Origin: Salegentibacter sp.
GTDB lineage: Bacteria; Bacteroidota; Bacteroidia; Flavobacteriales; Flavobacteriaceae
Reading direction: 5' to 3'
NCBI GenBank assembly: GCA_024635815.1
Contig: JAGXIG010000115.1
Span: 1-5,724, forward strand
DNA length: 5,724 nt
Part shown: positions 1-5,724 of the stretch, piece by piece
Position numbering within the stretch: the stretch's first letter is position 1
Layout: each line of letters starts with the position of its first letter
Notes under the pieces: model-generated
The model's input: the letters and a program-made list of their open reading frames with translations, nothing else
Told to the model about the DNA's origin: nothing
The model's database searches: none
Translations under genes and position numbers: made by a program

Positions 1-967
1 CTTTTTCATCATAGACTTTTACGCCATCGGCGATATCATTTTTAATTAAAAGTCCGCCGTCCATGTCTACGTAATCCAAAAGTGGCAATAATTGTGCAAT
101 TGCTGAAATTCCAACCGTAGATTCGGTCATACAACCAACCATTACCTTTAAACCCAGGGATTTTCCTTTTAAAACCATTCGCTTTCCGGGGGTTAGTCCG
201 CCACATTTGGTGAGTTTAATGTTTATTCCGTGGAAATAGCCGGCACATTTTTCTACATCATCTTCTTCAATACAACTTTCATCGGCGATAAGTGGTAAAA
301 CCGATTCTTTGTAAAGTTTTTCCATTCCTTCCCAATCATTGGCCTTTAAAGGTTGTTCCAAAAATTCAACATTGAATTATTTTAAAGCTTTTGCATTTTC
401 AATAGCCTGATCTGCCGTCCAGGCGGCGTTGGCATCTACACGAAAAACCGCATCGGTATGTTTTCGCAATTCTTTTACTATCGCAACATCGTCTTCGGTC
501 CCCAGTTTTATTTTATATAAAGGCCAGGGAAATTTCTTAATTTTCTGAACCATTTTTTCTATGGAATCCATCCCAATCGTATAATTTGTAAGCGGGATAT
601 TTTCCAAATTCAAGCCCCATAATTTATAAAGTGGCTGCTGATTTCGCTTTCCGTGGAGGTCGTGCAGGGCGATATCTAAAGCACATTGCGCAAAAGGATT
701 TTGTTTTAATTTAGGCCAGGTAAGCTCCCAAATTTGTTCCGGAGTTTTCTCGATATTTTCAGCAAGCAGCGGTTCTAAAGATTTTATATCTTCCTGCATT
801 TTTTCGATGCTAACCCCATAATAAGAAGTTGCTGTAGCCTCACCATAGCCCGTGTATTCCCCATCGGTTACCGCCACAATTAAAGTCGGTTGAAAATCGC
901 GCGAACCGTGGCTTATCGTAAAGGTGTTTTTTAATTCGAGATTATATGGATAAAACTTTAGCTGCAT
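1..967 (-). pseudogene. Dipeptide epimerase (enolase superfamily), interrupted by an in-frame stop; 3' end outside window
   Basis: Cytoplasmic enzyme of the muconate-lactonizing subgroup of the enolase superfamily, related to L-Ala-D/L-Glu epimerases (YcjG of E. coli, YkfB of B. subtilis), which racemise the second residue of a murein dipeptide. Translation from the ATG at 965-967 gives 196 residues and then TAA at 377-379. Reading on in the same frame gives about 125 more residues with no further stop to base 1. Before the stop are the N-terminal capping domain, the catalytic KxK pair (K152, K154, in YKIKLG) and the first metal ligand D178 (VDAN). After it lie E204 (EQP), D229 (ADES), K251 (NIKLTKCGG), the GCMTES segment and the dipeptide-binding DxD (D301, D303, in DMDGG). 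A product ending at residue 196 would lack two metal ligands, the second catalytic lysine and the substrate aspartates, so it should be inactive. Family length is about 340, so only a few C-terminal residues lie beyond the window. The start is 12 bp after the symporter stop. Exact dipeptide specificity cannot be read from sequence, since characterised family members vary. Confidence 0.9.
377..379 (-). other. Premature in-frame TAA in the dipeptide epimerase
   Basis: On the minus strand the codons run K-A-L-K, TAA, then F-N-V-E-F-L-E-Q-P in the same frame. Homologues usually carry a charged residue here, so a GAA or AAA codon changed at its first base would explain the stop. No insertion or deletion is needed. 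The stop lies between the second-to-last metal-binding strands of the barrel and so cuts the active site in two. Confidence 0.9.
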
Positions 968-979
968 CTTTTAAACATA

Positions 980-2437
980 TTAATTGGTTAAGATATCTTC
1001 AGAATTCGATCTATATAGGGCGAAAAGTCCTAACATAGTAATAACCGCATTAACCAAGAGAATTTCAAAACCAAACTGATAGCCATTAAACCAGGCTTCA
1101 GAATTAAAATCTAAAATTACTGAAATTATAGGCGATAAAATACATACCAGCGGCACCCATTTATCGTGAACCGGGTTATTACTCAACAAGCCATAAGCGA
1201 ATAACCCCAACAACGGACCATAAGTGAAACCGGCCACTTTAAAGACCGCGCTTACAACGCTACTGTCGTTTAATGCGTTAAATACAATGATGACCAAAAA
1301 CATTAAAATGGTAAAACCAATGTGAACTATTAGCCTGGTTTTCTTCTGATTTTTCTCTTGTTTCTGAATATCGAGAATATCTACGCAAAAGGAAGTGGTG
1401 AGTGCTGTTAAGGCTGAATCTGCACTGGAAAAAGCGGCGGCGATAATCCCTAAGAGGAAAACTACACCGGCCAGGATTCCGAAGTGATTTAAGGCGAGCA
1501 AAGGATAAAGATCGTCTGTTCTTTCGGGAATTGCGATTCCCTGATCCATCGCGTATTTGTAAAGCAAAACCCCGAGTGCTAAAAACAGCACGGTAGAAAA
1601 GAAAAATACGATAGAAAACCAGAAAATATTCTTTTGCGCCTCCCCCTTGTTTTTGCAGGTCAGGTTTTTCTGCATCACATTTTGATCGAGCCCATTCATT
1701 GCAATAGTAATAAATATTCCTGCCAGAAAACTTTTGAAAAAGGTATTGCCGGAGCGCCAGTCCCATTCAAAAATCCTGGACTTTTCACTGTTGGCAACCG
1801 TTGCGAAAACATCAATAAAATCGAGCCCCATATGGTCTACGATCATAAAAATACTAATTACTACGGCTAGCAATAAAAAAGTAGTTTGCAAGGTATCTGT
1901 CCATACAATGGTTTTAATTCCGCCTCTATAAGTATAAAGCCAAATTAAAGCGATGGTAATCATTACCGTAACCCAAAATGGAACTCCGAAGACATCAAAA
2001 AACGCAATTTGCAATACTAAAGCCGCTAAAAACAACCTAAAGGAAGCACCAATGGTTTGGGAGATAAGGAAAAATGAAGCACCGGCGTAATAGGAATTCT
2101 GCCCGAAGCGATCCTTTAAATATTCATAAATGGAAATTAATTTCAGCTTATAAAATAGGGGAATCAATACCAGGGCGATTATCGCATACCCAACCATATT
2201 CCCCATGACAAACTGCAAATAGGTCCAGTTAGAATTTCCAACTTCACCCGGCACAGAAATAAAAGTTACGCCAGATAAAGTAGCGCCAACCATCCCGTAG
2301 GCTACTAAAAACCAGGGTGATTGCCGGTTAGCGGTAAAAAAAGTATTATTATCGGCTTGTTTGGAAGTAAAGTGGCTAATGCCCATTAATAGAAGAAAAT
2401 AACCAGCAATTACACCAAAAACGAGGATAGGGCTCAT
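980..2437 (-). CDS. Sodium:solute symporter (SSS family), candidate importer of cell-wall sugar or fragment
   Basis: A 485-residue inner-membrane protein of the sodium:solute symporter family (SSF), with about 13 hydrophobic helices across its whole length, the usual size for the family. Family signatures include FFTANRQSPWF after the first helix (residues 33-43), the unwound-helix segment ATLSGVTFISVPG (52-64), RGGIKTIVWTD (171-181) with Q184 close behind, GLDQNVMQKNL (249-259), and AAAFSSADSALTALTTSF (333-350). The paired serines S337/S338 and D340 in this last motif sit where Na+ ligands occur in characterised members. The ATG at 2435-2437 fits the family N-terminus and lies 6 bp after the lipoprotein stop, suggesting translational coupling. 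The substrate cannot be read from sequence. The placement among a glycosidase, MurQ and a dipeptide epimerase points to MurNAc, a MurNAc-containing sugar or a small muropeptide (inference). It is not a PTS component, so an imported sugar would arrive unphosphorylated. Confidence 0.93.
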   Translation of the reverse strand: MSPILVFGVIAGYFLLLMGISHFTSKQADNNTFFTANRQSPWFLVAYGMVGATLSGVTFISVPGEVGNSNWTYLQFVMGNMVGYAIIALVLIPLFYKLKLISIYEYLKDRFGQNSYYAGASFFLISQTIGASFRLFLAALVLQIAFFDVFGVPFWVTVMITIALIWLYTYRGGIKTIVWTDTLQTTFLLLAVVISIFMIVDHMGLDFIDVFATVANSEKSRIFEWDWRSGNTFFKSFLAGIFITIAMNGLDQNVMQKNLTCKNKGEAQKNIFWFSIVFFFSTVLFLALGVLLYKYAMDQGIAIPERTDDLYPLLALNHFGILAGVVFLLGIIAAAFSSADSALTALTTSFCVDILDIQKQEKNQKKTRLIVHIGFTILMFLVIIVFNALNDSSVVSAVFKVAGFTYGPLLGLFAYGLLSNNPVHDKWVPLVCILSPIISVILDFNSEAWFNGYQFGFEILLVNAVITMLGLFALYRSNSEDILTN

Positions 2438-2443
2438 AAGTTG

Positions 2444-4042
2444 TTAATATATTTCAAGGTCTATGAATTCGCTTTGGTTGCCAGTGCGATCCACCGCGGT
2501 CACTCCTATTTTTTGAAGCTTACTCTTCTTCTCCCCTACTTCCTTCTGTAAATCCTGACTTCTTTTTTCGGCATTAAGAATTTTATAATCCCAGTTTCCG
2601 GTATCATATTTAAAATATAAAACCCAATGTCTGATATCTTCATCGTTTTTTACACCCCAGGTAATTTCAATTTTGTCCCGGTTTTCATTCGCCGTAACAT
2701 TTGGAATTTCCGGAGGGGTATTATCTAACCACGGGCTAGGCGGTACCAAAGTTTTCTTTCTATATGGGCCTTCTATCAAAGCATTTGCAAGTTCTTTGTG
2801 TTTTAAGAGAGGACCAATACTCCAATGTACAGCTCCTTTACTCTCAGGAAGCATTCCCCGGGTTATCATAATTTGATTTATTACTTCAGTAATATGCAGT
2901 TCGTCACCTTCTCCACCTACATTTATTCCCGGCCATAAGTGGCGTTGTTTAGTGTTCTCGCTTTCCCACCATCCTAATAGTTCAGGAAAACTTTGTCCTA
3001 ACTGACTTATTTTCCAGTACAATTGTGGCGTGTAATAGTCTATCCAGCCTTCGTTTAGCCATAATTTGGCATCGGCATACAGTTTATCATATTGATCATA
3101 ACCTTGTGCAGATTCAGGATAACCGGGTCGCCAAATTCCAAACGGACTTATCCCGAATTTCACAAGTGGCTTTTCGGCTTTAATTTCCCCATAAATTCTT
3201 TTGATAAAATCGTTTACACTTTTTCGACGCCAGTCTCCACGGGGAAGTTCGCCTCCAGCCGCCTGGTAAGCCCTCCAGCTTAAATCGTCTGGAAAATCCT
3301 TGCCGTTGTTATAAGAATCGTAAGGATAAAAATAATCATCAAAGTGAATACCGTCTATATCATAACGTTTTACGATATCCATTACTACTTCACTAGAGCG
3401 GTCTTGCGTTCCCTTTTGAGCAGGGTCCATCCACCACATTCCATTTTCCAGCTCTACTACAAGATCTGGATTGGTTTTTATCACCGATTTTTCACTAATT
3501 TCCTTTCCGGTAGTGTGATGCGCACGGTAAGGATTTAACCAAACGTGCAATTCCAATCCGCGTTTGTGAGCAGCATTTACCCAGAATTTTAGCGGATCGT
3601 AATAAGGTTCGGGCGCTTTTCCCTGTTTTCCTGTTAGGTAATAAGACCAGGGCTCTAGTTTACTGTCGTAAAGTGCATCAGCCTGTGGACGCACCTGAAA
3701 AACTACAGCGTTGAAATTGTGTTCTTCTAAAAAGTCTAAAAGTTCCAGGGCTTCTTTTTGTTGTTCTGAAGTGGAAAGTCCAGGTTTGCTTGGCCAGTTG
3801 ATATTAGCAACGGTAGCCACCCAGGCAGCACGGAATTCCTCAATGTTTTTTGGAGTATTGGGATCCCATTTTACCTCATCCTTTTGTGGAATCTCTGGAA
3901 CCTCAATTTCTGTGGGAATTTCTTCCACTACCTCTACTGGTTCAGGTGTTTCCTGAGGTTGTGGTTGCGGTACTTCTTGAGTTGTTTTGCAGGAATAGAA
4001 AAACAAAAAGATTATAAGGAGGGAAAATATTATTTTTTTCAT
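2444..4042 (-). CDS. Glycosyl hydrolase-like family 10 (GHL10/DUF187) lipoprotein with C-terminal fibronectin-III-like domain
   Basis: A 532-residue exported lipoprotein. Residues 1-18 form a lipoprotein signal peptide (two lysines, a hydrophobic core, lipobox ending FYSC with C18 as the lipidated residue). Residues 19-65 are a Pro/Glu-rich linker. The GHL10 TIM-barrel domain (PF02638 type) runs from about 68 to 430, with the opening EFRAAWVATVANINWPS, VFQVRPQADALY (114-125), WLNPYRA (168-174), the acidic DIDGIHFDDYFYPY (228-241, D230/D235/D236), FGISPFGIWRPGYPE (296-310) and YYTPQLYW (336-343). A fibronectin-III-like module follows (about 441-532). The family includes E. coli DigH (YddW), a glycosidase for peptide-free peptidoglycan strands, which agrees with murQ and a hexosaminidase just upstream. 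After C18 the residues are KTTQEV, with no acidic pair close to the cysteine of the kind reported as a surface-export signal in Capnocytophaga, so a periplasm-facing location is more likely (inference). The substrate remains a family-level guess. No clear Shine-Dalgarno sequence precedes the ATG, as is common in Bacteroidota. Confidence 0.92.
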   Translation of the reverse strand: MKKIIFSLLIIFLFFYSCKTTQEVPQPQPQETPEPVEVVEEIPTEIEVPEIPQKDEVKWDPNTPKNIEEFRAAWVATVANINWPSKPGLSTSEQQKEALELLDFLEEHNFNAVVFQVRPQADALYDSKLEPWSYYLTGKQGKAPEPYYDPLKFWVNAAHKRGLELHVWLNPYRAHHTTGKEISEKSVIKTNPDLVVELENGMWWMDPAQKGTQDRSSEVVMDIVKRYDIDGIHFDDYFYPYDSYNNGKDFPDDLSWRAYQAAGGELPRGDWRRKSVNDFIKRIYGEIKAEKPLVKFGISPFGIWRPGYPESAQGYDQYDKLYADAKLWLNEGWIDYYTPQLYWKISQLGQSFPELLGWWESENTKQRHLWPGINVGGEGDELHITEVINQIMITRGMLPESKGAVHWSIGPLLKHKELANALIEGPYRKKTLVPPSPWLDNTPPEIPNVTANENRDKIEITWGVKNDEDIRHWVLYFKYDTGNWDYKILNAEKRSQDLQKEVGEKKSKLQKIGVTAVDRTGNQSEFIDLEIY

Positions 4043-4100
4043 AAAGTAGGTTTTCAGTAATTAACGGTAAATACTATCCTAAATTGAGCAATACCAAAAA
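4043..4100 (-). other. Largest intergenic gap (58 bp) between murQ and the GHL10 lipoprotein
   Basis: This AT-rich spacer is the only gap above 25 bp in the window. I see no GC-rich hairpin followed by a T run, so no intrinsic terminator, and no good match to a Bacteroidota -7 box (TAnnTTTG); the closest string, TATTTACC on the minus strand, matches poorly. Read-through from murQ is therefore the simplest model, though a weak internal promoter cannot be excluded. Translating past the murQ stop gives eight residues and another stop, with no resemblance to the C-terminal extension of longer MurQ proteins. Confidence 0.4.
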
Positions 4101-4919
4101 TTAAGCTTTGCGATAAGCCACAATGGCCGCCCGTACACTTCCATATTTTTGAAGTAATTGAGCAGCTTCTTTTTCTTCCACTCCCAACTCTTCCATAATC
4201 ATCCTAGTTCCACGGCTGACTAATTTTTTATTTGATAGCTGCATATCTACCATTTTATTTCCTTTTACACGGCCTAATTTGATCATTACGGAAGTAGAGA
4301 TCATATTTAAAACCAACTTCTGTGCGGTTCCGGCTTTCATTCTGGTACTTCCGGTTACAAATTCAGGTCCGGTGATCACTTCAATAGGATATTCACTGGC
4401 TTCTGCTAAAGGACTTCCGGAACTGCAGGTAATACAGCCTGTAGTAATTCCTTTCTTCCGGCCCTCCTTAATGCCGCCAATTACATAGGGCGTGGTTCCT
4501 GAAGCGGCAATACCTACCAGCACATCTTTTTCTGATATTTGATAGTGCTGAAGGTCTTTCCAGGCTTGCTCTGTATCGTCTTCAGCACCTTCAACCGCAT
4601 TTCTAAGCGCTGTGTCCCCGCCAGCGATTAAACCAATTACCATTTGATCTGAAACCCCAAAAGTTGGTGGGCATTCTGAAGCATCTAAAACTCCCAATCT
4701 GCCGCTGGTTCCTGCCCCTATATAGAAGAGCCTGCCACCTACTTCCATTTTGGCTGCAATCTCATTCACCAATTTCTCAATTGCCGGAATTTGTTTTTCT
4801 ACACTTTCAGGAACAGTTTTATCCTCCTTGTTTATATTGCTTAAGAGATCTATTGTACTCATTTTCTCCAAATCATTATAACTTGAAGTTTTTTCTGTAT
4901 CGGGACTATTGTTTTCCAT
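4101..4919 (-). CDS. murQ: N-acetylmuramic acid 6-phosphate etherase
   Basis: Cytoplasmic lyase/hydrolase that cleaves the D-lactyl ether of MurNAc 6-phosphate to give GlcNAc 6-phosphate and D-lactate, the entry of muramic acid into amino-sugar metabolism. The 272-residue protein is a SIS-fold enzyme closely resembling E. coli MurQ. Visible motifs are NINKEDKTVPE (28-38), IGAGTSGRLGVLDASECPPT (67-86), VEGAED (109-114), GIAASGTTPYVIGG (136-149) and GSTRMKAGTAQKLVLNMIST (190-209). E82 and E113 align with the two glutamates (E83, E114) implicated in catalysis in E. coli. It ends shortly after the segment VRAAIVAYRK and lacks the roughly 25-residue tail of the 298-residue E. coli enzyme; nothing downstream encodes that tail, so I take the short form as natural. 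The chosen ATG (4917-4919) keeps the N-terminal helix; Met20 is internal to the conserved region. It starts 21 bp after the hexosaminidase stop, consistent with one transcript. No MurNAc or anhydro-MurNAc kinase lies in the window, so its substrate must come from a gene elsewhere. Confidence 0.97.
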   Translation of the reverse strand: MENNSPDTEKTSSYNDLEKMSTIDLLSNINKEDKTVPESVEKQIPAIEKLVNEIAAKMEVGGRLFYIGAGTSGRLGVLDASECPPTFGVSDQMVIGLIAGGDTALRNAVEGAEDDTEQAWKDLQHYQISEKDVLVGIAASGTTPYVIGGIKEGRKKGITTGCITCSSGSPLAEASEYPIEVITGPEFVTGSTRMKAGTAQKLVLNMISTSVMIKLGRVKGNKMVDMQLSNKKLVSRGTRMIMEELGVEEKEAAQLLQKYGSVRAAIVAYRKA

Positions 4920-4940
4920 TTTAAATTCAGTTAAAAAATT

Positions 4941-5724
4941 TTACCATTTAGAATCCGGCATAAACTCTGAAAAGACACCTTTATTTCTGCTGCTGTTCCA
5001 ATTCACCTCCGGGCTTCTAAAATAATTCACATTCATTAGGTCAAGTCGTAACCCGTGTTGTCCCAGTCTGTCTATAAAATCTTTATAGTCTTTGTTTTCA
5101 TCTTTAGACCAACCAACTTCTGCCATCGCAATACTCCTTGGCCAAAACCTGTCGTCTGCAGCTTCGTTAGAAAGTACCATCTCTGTCCAAACCGGGGCCT
5201 CTACTCCTATTGTATTGGGATTTTTTGTCGTAAAAGTATAAGCGTCCTTTAAAGAAACTCCTCTTTCCTGACACCAGTTATTGGTCATTTCCTGCCCCGG
5301 AATATTCGCGTGGTCAAAATAAAAACTGGAACATATTGATTCTATAACCCGGGTATTTACAACGCTTTTTGTTTTTCCATTCCAACGCTGACTTATAAAA
5401 GTGCTGTCTACTGCTGCCTGAGTTACTTCTTCCCAACCAATACTTGTTTTCCCAAGTTCTCTAACGATAGAATCAGCTTTTACCACGAATTCTTTATAGC
5501 GTTCATCTTCAATTTCGTCTCCACCAATATGCAAATATTCTCCTATGGTAATTTCAGCCATTTCACCTAAAACCGTGGCTACGAAATCATAGATTTCCGG
5601 CTTTTCAAGACATAGTTTGCTCCAACCTACTTTGTATTCGTGAAAAAGTTGCGGTGGAGTCGCCATTCTGGGTTCTATATTGGCAAATTCATCGCAATTT
5701 AATTCGGGATAAGCCATTAATGCC
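4941..5724 (-). CDS. Glycoside hydrolase family 20 beta-N-acetylhexosaminidase, C-terminal part (5' end outside window)
   Basis: Exo-acting hydrolase that removes terminal beta-linked GlcNAc or GalNAc using substrate-assisted catalysis. Only the C-terminal half of the catalytic barrel is present, about 260 residues. The ATG at 5715-5717 is an internal methionine: the frame stays open to the window edge, and the segment around it (A-L-M-AYPEL) matches the conserved region after the PEIDMPGH motif, which would be just outside. Counting from that Met, HIGGDE (63-68, bases 5514-5531) holds the catalytic Asp67-Glu68 pair; IGWEEV (93-98) supplies an active-site Trp; YFD (133-135) and WTE (177-179) correspond to the Tyr/Asp and Trp/Glu that position the N-acetyl group and O4/O6 in Streptomyces SpHex. 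The barrel closes with RLGQHGLRLD and ends soon after at DSKW with no added domain. Family members in Gram-negative bacteria are normally exported, but the signal peptide is not visible here. In this cluster it could trim GlcNAc from cell-wall or chitin-derived sugars; the natural substrate is not determinable. Confidence 0.94.
   Translation of the reverse strand, partial: ALMAYPELNCDEFANIEPRMATPPQLFHEYKVGWSKLCLEKPEIYDFVATVLGEMAEITIGEYLHIGGDEIEDERYKEFVVKADSIVRELGKTSIGWEEVTQAAVDSTFISQRWNGKTKSVVNTRVIESICSSFYFDHANIPGQEMTNNWCQERGVSLKDAYTFTTKNPNTIGVEAPVWTEMVLSNEAADDRFWPRSIAMAEVGWSKDENKDYKDFIDRLGQHGLRLDLMNVNYFRSPEVNWNSSRNKGVFSEFMPDSKW

Noticed and set aside
377..379. Recoding of the stop (non-standard amino acid or programmed readthrough)
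   Set aside because: TAA followed by T is an efficient termination context, the site is not an active-site position in the family, and no downstream RNA structure is apparent.
370..395. Programmed frameshift or slippage at the A/T-rich stretch around the epimerase stop
   Set aside because: The homologous frame is identical on both sides of the stop, so no frame change is needed; a single substitution explains it.
1278..1766. A 162-residue open frame on the minus strand in another frame of the symporter gene
   Set aside because: It lies wholly inside the symporter, has a low-complexity Arg/Ser/Phe-rich composition and no recognisable motif, while the symporter frame has clear family signatures.
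4043..4100. Internal promoter or terminator between murQ and the lipoprotein gene
   Set aside because: No convincing -7/-33 pair of the Bacteroidota type and no stem-loop with a T tract could be found by eye; only short 4-bp inverted matches are present.
1634..5252. Several plus-strand open frames of 63-86 codons opposite the symporter, lipoprotein, murQ and hexosaminidase genes
   Set aside because: All are antisense to well-supported genes, show no domain or plausible start signal, and look like by-products of codon bias in the true genes.
5715..5717. ATG as the real start of the GH20 gene
   Set aside because: The frame is open to the window edge and the ATG falls inside a conserved GH20 segment, after the point where nearly half of the catalytic barrel should already have been encoded.
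1..5724. Defence system, mobile element, CRISPR array or other wholly novel system
   Set aside because: All five genes belong to recognisable metabolic or cell-wall families, coding density is near complete, and no direct or inverted repeats, transposase, integrase or nuclease motifs were seen.

Overview
The window is a compact, single-strand block of five genes, all on the minus strand, so it reads from right to left in transcription order: GH20 beta-N-acetylhexosaminidase (5' part outside the window), MurQ, a GH10-like lipoprotein glycosidase, a sodium:solute symporter, and a dipeptide epimerase whose 3' tip runs off the left edge. The gaps are about 21, 58, 6 and 12 bp, and I see no terminator hairpin between genes, so an operon is the simplest reading. 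The AT-rich sequence, weak or absent Shine-Dalgarno sequences, the lysine-rich proteins and the lipoprotein style suggest a Bacteroidota member, most likely a Flavobacteriaceae marine or soil type. That assignment is an inference from style, not a marker-gene identification.

The theme is recovery of cell-wall (peptidoglycan) sugars and peptides. The GH20 enzyme would cut terminal N-acetylhexosamine. The GHL10/DUF187 lipoprotein belongs to the family of E. coli DigH (YddW), which acts on peptide-free glycan strands. The symporter is the likely inner-membrane importer of a released fragment. MurQ turns MurNAc 6-phosphate into GlcNAc 6-phosphate, and the epimerase would convert a murein dipeptide such as L-Ala-D-Glu into its L,L form for amino-acid use. 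No kinase that would make MurNAc 6-phosphate is present here, so that step must be encoded elsewhere.

The most notable observation is that the epimerase reading frame is interrupted by one in-frame TAA (377-379). The frame continues unchanged on the other side, with all remaining catalytic motifs intact to the window edge. This looks like a single nonsense substitution (recent pseudogenisation) or a base-call error, not a shorter natural protein. I found no mobile element, CRISPR array, RNA gene or convincing novel system. There is no gene-free stretch longer than 60 bases.
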